In this document: positions 5,440-7,069 of the stretch, piece after piece
Layout: every line of letters starts with the position of its first letter
Position numbering within the stretch: the first letter of the stretch is position 1
NCBI RefSeq assembly: GCF_018336475.1
Contig: NZ_CP048741.1
Location: forward strand, 2,226,792 to 2,233,860
DNA: 7,069 nucleotides
Origin: Romboutsia sp. 13368
GTDB lineage: Bacteria; Bacillota; Clostridia; Peptostreptococcales; Peptostreptococcaceae
Direction: 5' to 3'
Notes under the pieces: model-generated
What the model was told of the DNA's origin: nothing
The model's database searches: none
What the model saw: only the letters and a program-made list of their open reading frames with translations
Program-made: the position numbers and the translations under genes

Positions 5440-6342
5440 ATGAGTTTATTAGTTTTCGGACATAAGAATCCAGATACAGATTCTATATGTTCTTCAATTT
5501 CTTTATCGTATTTAAAAAATCAATTAGGTTTTGATGCTAAGCCTTATGCTTTAGGAGAAGTTAGAAAGGAAGCTCAATTTGCACTAGATTACTTTAATGT
5601 AGATGCACCTGAGTTATTAACAGATATAGAAAATAAGGATGTTGTTTTAGTTGACCATAACGAACTTGCTCAAACTGCTGATGGCATAGAAAAAGCTAAT
5701 ATAGTTGAAATTGTAGACCACCATAAAGTTGAAATAAGCACTGAAGTACCTATATCTATAAGAGTAATGCCTGTTGGATGTACATGTACTATAGTATATC
5801 AAATGTTCAAAGAAAATAATGTAGAAGTTCCTAAGCATATAGCTGGCCTTTTATTATCTGCTATATTATCAGATACATTATTATTCAAATCTCCAACTAC
5901 TACTGAAATGGATAAATTAGCTTGTGAAGAGTTAAGTAAAATAGCTGAAGTTGATATGGAGAGCTATGCTATGGAAATGTTTAAAGCTGGTACATCTTTA
6001 GATGAATATAGTATAGAAGAAATAGTTAACATGGACTTTAAAGAGTTTGATATGAGTGGAAAAAGAGTTGGTATAGGACAAGTATTTACTTTAGATATAG
6101 ATTCTATATTAGCTAAAAAAGATGAATTCTTATCATATATACACTCAACTGAATACGATATGTTAGTACTTGCTATAACTGATATCATAAAAGAAGGTTC
6201 TTATTTAATATACAAAGCTGGGGATAATATAATATCTGAAGCATTTAGTGTAGATGCATCTCAAGGTGTATTTGCAGAAGGTGTTGTTTCTAGAAAGAAA
6301 CAATTAGTTCCAAACTTAACTACAGCAGTTAAAAATATGTAG
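5440..6342 (+). CDS. ppaC: Manganese-dependent inorganic pyrophosphatase
   Basis: A 300-residue family II (DHH superfamily) pyrophosphatase that hydrolyses pyrophosphate to two phosphates in the cytoplasm, pulling biosynthetic reactions forward. The metal-binding residues are all visible: GHKNPDTDS at 7-15 gives H8, D12 and D14; VDHNE gives D72; the DHH motif gives D93, H94 and H95; and ILSDTLLFKSPT gives D145. The C-terminal DHHA2 substrate-binding domain ends in SRKKQ (284-288) with the conserved Arg and Lys. Length is close to the Bacillus subtilis enzyme (309). There is no CBS or DRTGG insertion between the metal-binding residues, so this is the short form without the adenine-nucleotide regulatory module found in some clostridial homologues. 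The start is ATG with AAAGGAG at 7 nt. It is single-gene, divergent from the DUF4230 gene, with its own terminator. Confidence 0.97.
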   Translation: MSLLVFGHKNPDTDSICSSISLSYLKNQLGFDAKPYALGEVRKEAQFALDYFNVDAPELLTDIENKDVVLVDHNELAQTADGIEKANIVEIVDHHKVEISTEVPISIRVMPVGCTCTIVYQMFKENNVEVPKHIAGLLLSAILSDTLLFKSPTTTEMDKLACEELSKIAEVDMESYAMEMFKAGTSLDEYSIEEIVNMDFKEFDMSGKRVGIGQVFTLDIDSILAKKDEFLSYIHSTEYDMLVLAITDIIKEGSYLIYKAGDNIISEAFSVDASQGVFAEGVVSRKKQLVPNLTTAVKNM

Positions 6343-6343
6343 T

Positions 6344-6373
6344 AAAAAAGGAAGGTATTTACCTTCCTTTTTT
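6344..6373. terminator. Intrinsic terminator of ppaC
   Basis: Immediately after the ppaC stop codon, GGAAGGT (6350-6356) pairs with ACCTTCC (6361-6367) around a 4-nt ATTT loop. Flanking A and T runs extend the stem to AAAAAAGGAAGGTA / TACCTTCCTTTTTT, and seven Ts follow the GC core. The symmetric A and T runs mean it could also act on the minus strand, behind the convergent cyclophilin gene that ends 171 bases to the right. Confidence 0.95.
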
Positions 6374-6393
6374 TGTATAATTTTCATTTAATC

Positions 6394-6423
6394 TTTTAAC
6401 CAAATTATTAGTGTAGGTTAAAA
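6394..6423. repeat. Inverted repeat in the ppaC-cyclophilin spacer
   Basis: TTTTAACC (6394-6401) and GGTTAAAA (6416-6423) are an exact 8-bp inverted repeat with a 14-nt loop. The right arm overlaps a short direct repeat, TAGGTTAAAAT (6414-6424) and TAGGTTTAAAAT (6426-6437). The stem is weak and lacks a clean U tract on either strand, so it is not called a terminator. The rest of this convergent spacer (6375-6544) holds no open frame and no clear terminator of its own for the cyclophilin gene. Confidence 0.35.
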
Positions 6424-6544
6424 TTTAGGTTTAAAATATTAACTGGTTTTTATTTTATATGTTTTTTAGGATTTATCTATATTATTTTAAAACAAAGTAA
6501 TTAGATTGTAAATAGTTTATTTATTGTAATATTTTAGAAATAAA

Positions 6545-7069
6545 TTACATTTTCTCTACATCTGAGTAATCTTCACCAAAAGTTTCAACAGTTACATTTT
6601 TCATAACTTGTGGAGTCTTAGGCTTATCTGCTCTATCAGTAGCAGTTGTAGCTATTTCATTAACTACATCCATACCTTCTATTACTCTACCAAATGCAGC
6701 ATATTGACCATCTAAGTGTGGAGAATTTTTATGCATTATAAAGAATTGAGACCCTGCTGAGTTAGGAGCCATAGTTCTAGCCATAGATAATACTCCTGCT
6801 TCATGCTTTAAATTATTAGTAAATCCATTACCTCTAAATTCACCTCTTATAGAGTGTCCTGGTCCACCCATTCCATTTCCGTTAGGGCATCCACCTTGTA
6901 TCATAAATCCTTCTATTACTCTGTGGAATCCTACTCCATTGTAGAATCCTTGATTTATTAATGTTACGAAATTTTTAACAGTGTTAGGAGCTATATGTGG
7001 GTATAACTCTGCTACTATTTTCTTTCCATTTTCCATTTCTATAGTTACTATAGGATTTTTCTTTTCCAT
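6545..7069 (-). CDS. Cyclophilin-type peptidyl-prolyl cis-trans isomerase
   Basis: A 174-residue single-domain cyclophilin that speeds cis-trans isomerisation of peptide bonds before proline, aiding protein folding. Family landmarks are all present: GVGFHRVIEGFMIQGG at 45-60 with catalytic R50 plus F55, M56 and Q58; GVLSMAR at 92-98; GSQFFI at 106-111; and PHLDGQYAAFGRVIEGMDVV at 117-136. The position matching the cyclosporin-contacting tryptophan of human CypA (W121) is H118, as expected for a bacterial cyclophilin with low drug affinity. There is no signal peptide or lipobox, so it is cytoplasmic, the ppiB type. The ATG is formed by the last three bases of the window, so its ribosome site is not visible and a slightly longer N-terminus cannot be excluded, though the length and start fit the family. 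It is convergent with ppaC. Confidence 0.95.
   Translation of the reverse strand: MEKKNPIVTIEMENGKKIVAELYPHIAPNTVKNFVTLINQGFYNGVGFHRVIEGFMIQGGCPNGNGMGGPGHSIRGEFRGNGFTNNLKHEAGVLSMARTMAPNSAGSQFFIMHKNSPHLDGQYAAFGRVIEGMDVVNEIATTATDRADKPKTPQVMKNVTVETFGEDYSDVEKM

Noticed and set aside
5647..5838. Minus-strand open frame inside ppaC
   Set aside because: Fully overlaps a secure enzyme gene on the other strand and shows no ribosome site or family features.
5964..6188. Second minus-strand open frame inside ppaC
   Set aside because: Same reason: antisense shadow of ppaC without initiation signals.
1..7069. Mobile element, phage, toxin-antitoxin or defence system
   Set aside because: No transposase, integrase, terminal repeats, CRISPR repeats or recognisable toxin or antitoxin motifs; the small proteins are single genes with separate transcription signals, not a coupled pair.

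Overview
This window reads as chromosomal DNA from a low-GC Gram-positive anaerobe of class Clostridia. Family Peptostreptococcaceae (Clostridioides, Paraclostridium or Romboutsia relatives) is a reasonable guess. The basis is the very AT-rich sequence, the strong AGGAGG-type ribosome sites, the A/T-ending codons, a fermentative bifunctional AdhE with a Rex-type operator, and a short family II pyrophosphatase. The assignment is by inference only. There is no sign of phage, insertion sequence, CRISPR array, tRNA or rRNA.

Layout, left to right. (a) 1-773, minus strand: a cysteine-cluster protein of the YkgJ type is followed 11 nt later by the first 11 codons of a second gene that runs off the left edge, and the two look like one operon. 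(b) 774-859: a compact divergent promoter region with an inverted repeat whose two arms each contain an extended -10 element. (c) 860-1633, plus strand: two small unrecognised proteins (83 and 109 aa), each with a good ribosome site. They are separated by a hairpin with a C-rich loop that is probably a terminator. A long perfect bidirectional terminator (1643-1684) closes this block. (d) 1742-4390, minus strand: adhE, the bifunctional acetaldehyde-CoA/alcohol dehydrogenase. Upstream lies a good promoter, with a near-consensus Rex operator just downstream of the predicted transcription start. (e) 4709-5305, minus strand: a membrane-anchored DUF4230 protein with a GTG start. (f) 5440-6342, plus strand: ppaC, manganese-dependent inorganic pyrophosphatase, with a strong terminator. 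(g) 6545-7069, minus strand: a cyclophilin-type peptidyl-prolyl isomerase whose start codon is the last three bases of the window.

The genes do not form one pathway. AdhE regenerates NAD+ from NADH by reducing acetyl-CoA to ethanol, and the operator fits redox control by Rex. PpaC removes pyrophosphate made by biosynthesis. The cyclophilin assists protein folding. The two small proteins and the DUF4230 protein have no function I can assign. I found no convincing new multi-gene system. The observations most worth following are the regulatory region of adhE, the C-rich hairpin at 1190-1228 with its possible pairing to the adhE ribosome site, the dyad between the divergent genes at 787-826, and the two orphan small proteins.
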